Source of the DNA: Phenylobacterium sp. | Lineage (GTDB): Bacteria; Pseudomonadota; Alphaproteobacteria; Caulobacterales; Caulobacteraceae | Length of the DNA: 60,168 nucleotides | Assembly (NCBI GenBank): GCA_020402585.1 | Contig: JADBZH010000034.1 | Span: forward strand, 1 to 60,168 | Direction: 5' to 3' | Part shown: positions 58,616 through 60,168 of the stretch, in pieces | How the letters are laid out: every line of letters begins with the position of its first letter | Numbering within the stretch: position 1 is the stretch's first letter | Position numbers and translations under genes: made by a program | Notes under the pieces: model-generated | Databases searched by the model: none | The model's input: the letters and a program-made list of their open reading frames with translations, nothing else | Told to the model about the DNA's origin: nothing

Positions 58616-59203
58616 ATGGAGCTGATCCTGGTCCGCCACGGACGCCCCGCCCGGATGGAGACCACCTCCGACCCCCACCTGAACGAGATCGGCCTGGAAC
58701 AGGCCCGCCGGGCCGCCGCCTGGCTGGCCCTGGAGCCCATCGACGCCACCTGGTCCTCCACCATGCTCCGCGCCGTCCAGACGGCGGAGGCCTTCGCCAG
58801 CCTCGTCGGCCACGAGGTCCAGCGTCATCCGGGCATTGTGGAGTTCGACCGCAACTCCGGCGTCTACATCCCCACCGAGGAGCTCAAGAAGGAGAACTTC
58901 GAGGCCTGGCAGGCCATGGCCACCGGCGGCCACGGCGTGGACATGGCCGAGTTCCAGAAAATGGTGGTGGACGGCATGGAGGAGATCATCGCCGCCCACC
59001 CGGGAGGCCGGGTGGCGGTCTTCTGCCATGGCGGGGTCATCAATGTCTGGGCCGCCCACGTCCTGGGCATCGAGCCCCGGGTCTTCTTTGAGGCCGACTA
59101 CACCAGCCTCAACCGCTTCCTCGCCGCCCGCAGCGGCCAGAGGGCGGTGGTCAGCCTGAATGAGCGCGCCCACCTGCTGGACGACGTCCGCCGGCCGGCC
59201 TGA
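58616..59203 (+). CDS. Histidine phosphatase-family protein
   Basis: A 195-residue phosphoglycerate-mutase-like phosphatase. LVRHGRP is the phosphate-binding RHG motif, SSTMLRAVQTAEAF the second, and VAVFCHGGVINVWAAHVLG the His of the third. A specific substrate (SixA, CobC, PGM type) cannot be named. GGAGAGACC lies upstream of the ATG, 29 bp after dut, so it may be in the same transcript. Confidence 0.88.
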   Translation: MELILVRHGRPARMETTSDPHLNEIGLEQARRAAAWLALEPIDATWSSTMLRAVQTAEAFASLVGHEVQRHPGIVEFDRNSGVYIPTEELKKENFEAWQAMATGGHGVDMAEFQKMVVDGMEEIIAAHPGGRVAVFCHGGVINVWAAHVLGIEPRVFFEADYTSLNRFLAARSGQRAVVSLNERAHLLDDVRRPA

Positions 59204-59242
59204 CCCGCCGCCGGAGGGCCTCGGCGGCGCCCGGACCCGGTC

Positions 59243-60016
59243 TCAGCGCCGGAAGCCGAGGACGTCCTGCATGTCATAGGCGCCCGGTTCGCGCGCAACG
59301 GCCCAGCGGGCGGCGGCCAGGGCGCCGCGGGCGAAGAGGCCCCGGTCCCGGGCGGAGTGGCTGAGGGTCAGGATCTCGTCCTCGCCGGCGAAGAGGACCG
59401 AGTGCTCGCCGATCACCCCGCCGCCGCGCACGACGGAAAAGCCGATGGCGCCTTCAGGGCGCGCGCCGGTGATCCCGTCCCGGGCGCGGATCGAGGCCCG
59501 GTCCAGGTCCACCCCGCGCCCCCGCGCCGCAGCCTCGCCCAGCATGAGGGCCGTACCTGAGGGGGCGTCAACCTTGCGGCGGTGGTGAGCCTCGAAGACT
59601 TCAATGTCGAACTCGGCGGGCGAGAGGGCCGCGGCGGCCAGCTCGACCAGCCCCATGAGCATGTTCACCCCAAGGGAGAAGTTCCCGGCCCTGACAATGG
59701 GAATGCGCAGGGCCGCCTCAGCCAGGGCGTCGATCTCGCCCGGCGAGAAGCCCGTGGAGCCGATCACCAGGGCCGGGCGACCGAGGGTCGCCGGCTCCCC
59801 GGCCAGGGCGACGGAGGCCGCCGGCGTCGAGAAGTCGACCACCACATCGGCGCCTTCGAGCGCGGAGGCCCGGTCCGTCAGGATCGGATCCACCGCATCA
59901 GGGCGGTCGAACCGGCCGGCGAGGACAAGATCAGGCGACGCCTCCACGGCTTCGGCCACGGCGAGCCCCATACGGCCGAGGGCGCCGGAGACGGCGATGC
60001 GGATGGGTGGGGTCAC
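59243..60016 (-). CDS. dapB: 4-hydroxy-tetrahydrodipicolinate reductase
   Basis: A 257-residue NAD(P)H reductase of lysine and diaminopimelate synthesis. [20 protein letters not shown] binds the nucleotide, VDFSTP and GSTGFS follow, and [25 protein letters not shown] holds the catalytic HHRxKxDAPSGTA block. The end is [30 protein letters not shown]. The start is a GTG; a nearby ATG would cut the nucleotide-binding loop. Its 3' end lies 39 bp from the convergent phosphatase gene. Confidence 0.96.
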   Translation of the reverse strand: MTPPIRIAVSGALGRMGLAVAEAVEASPDLVLAGRFDRPDAVDPILTDRASALEGADVVVDFSTPAASVALAGEPATLGRPALVIGSTGFSPGEIDALAEAALRIPIVRAGNFSLGVNMLMGLVELAAAALSPAEFDIEVFEAHHRRKVDAPSGTALMLGEAAARGRGVDLDRASIRARDGITGARPEGAIGFSVVRGGGVIGEHSVLFAGEDEILTLSHSARDRGLFARGALAAARWAVAREPGAYDMQDVLGFRR

Positions 60017-60168
60017 GGGGGCCTCCGGGGCTCTGGCGGACCCCCTTGTCCCGCGTCGGGGTCCCGTGGGTCAATGCCCTGTGGGTCCTGCGAGGTTGTC
60101 CGGTCCGCAGCCGGCCTGTAGGTTGCCGGCCTTTCGGGGCCTGTCCGGCCCGAACCCAAGGAAACGCC
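60017..60168. other. Non-coding right edge upstream of dapB
   Basis: No coding signal seen. The final bases contain AAGGAA followed by ACGCC at the window edge, which could be the ribosome site of a plus-strand gene starting just beyond. No clear promoter was found. Confidence 0.4.

Overview
The window is about 70% G+C, densely coded and bacterial. Its core genes and their order point to an alphaproteobacterium of the Caulobacteraceae (Caulobacter/Phenylobacterium type). Evidence: gyrB-recF-dnaN lies about 26 kb from dnaA rather than beside it; grpE-hrcA is divergent from rph; rdgB-hemW-rsmI-yraN-gshB-comM are followed by a ShkA-like hybrid kinase; rimP-nusA-ylxR-infB, rbfA-truB-rpsO-pnp and dnaA-rpsT follow; and the control signals are alphaproteobacterial (GANTC sites before dnaA and dnaN, a GTTC-N7-GTTC SOS box before comM). 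The genus assignment is inference. No tRNA, rRNA, CRISPR array, prophage or insertion sequence was seen.

Left part, 1-19180, is accessory. An OsmC-family tail is followed by a minus-strand cluster: TetR regulator, solitary C5-cytosine methyltransferase, cysteine synthase, Vsr mismatch endonuclease. Then come two alpha/beta hydrolases, a YbjQ-like protein, an exported two-copy DUF1566 protein, three regulator/target sets with visible operator-like repeats (TetR/hydrolase, WYL/secreted Rid protein, HxlR/carboxymuconolactone-decarboxylase-like protein), a D-aminoacylase-type amidohydrolase, and recQ. The part ends with a TonB-dependent receptor divergent from an ABC-2 type transporter whose two permeases resemble the DUF3526 group, with a perfect 12-bp inverted repeat between them.

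Middle part, 19181-37458, holds replication and housekeeping genes: gyrB, recF, dnaN, grpE and hrcA on minus; rph on plus; a small minus-strand unit (DUF2975 membrane protein, YozG-like regulator, 51-residue protein); then a plus-strand run rdgB, hemW, rsmI, yraN, gshB, comM, the ShkA-like kinase and an AmpG-like permease, closed by ppa.

Right part, 37459-60168, is the transcription/translation supercluster rimP-nusA-ylxR-infB-(lipoprotein, dienelactone hydrolase)-rbfA-truB-rpsO-pnp, preceded by a clear promoter and a promoter-proximal intrinsic terminator that looks like an attenuator. Then come a DUF2087 protein, dnaA, rpsT, an enoyl-CoA hydratase, mutM, ubiE-ubiB, a lineage-type lipoprotein, coaBC-dut, a histidine phosphatase and dapB.

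The most interesting leads are: the methyltransferase/Vsr pair; the ShkA-like kinase, which keeps the linker DDR and the YLIKPLR stretch linked to c-di-GMP control; the rimP leader; the receptor/ABC-2 module; the SOS box before comM; and the WYL-Rid unit bracketed by an imperfect direct repeat. No wholly new multi-gene system is proven by the sequence.
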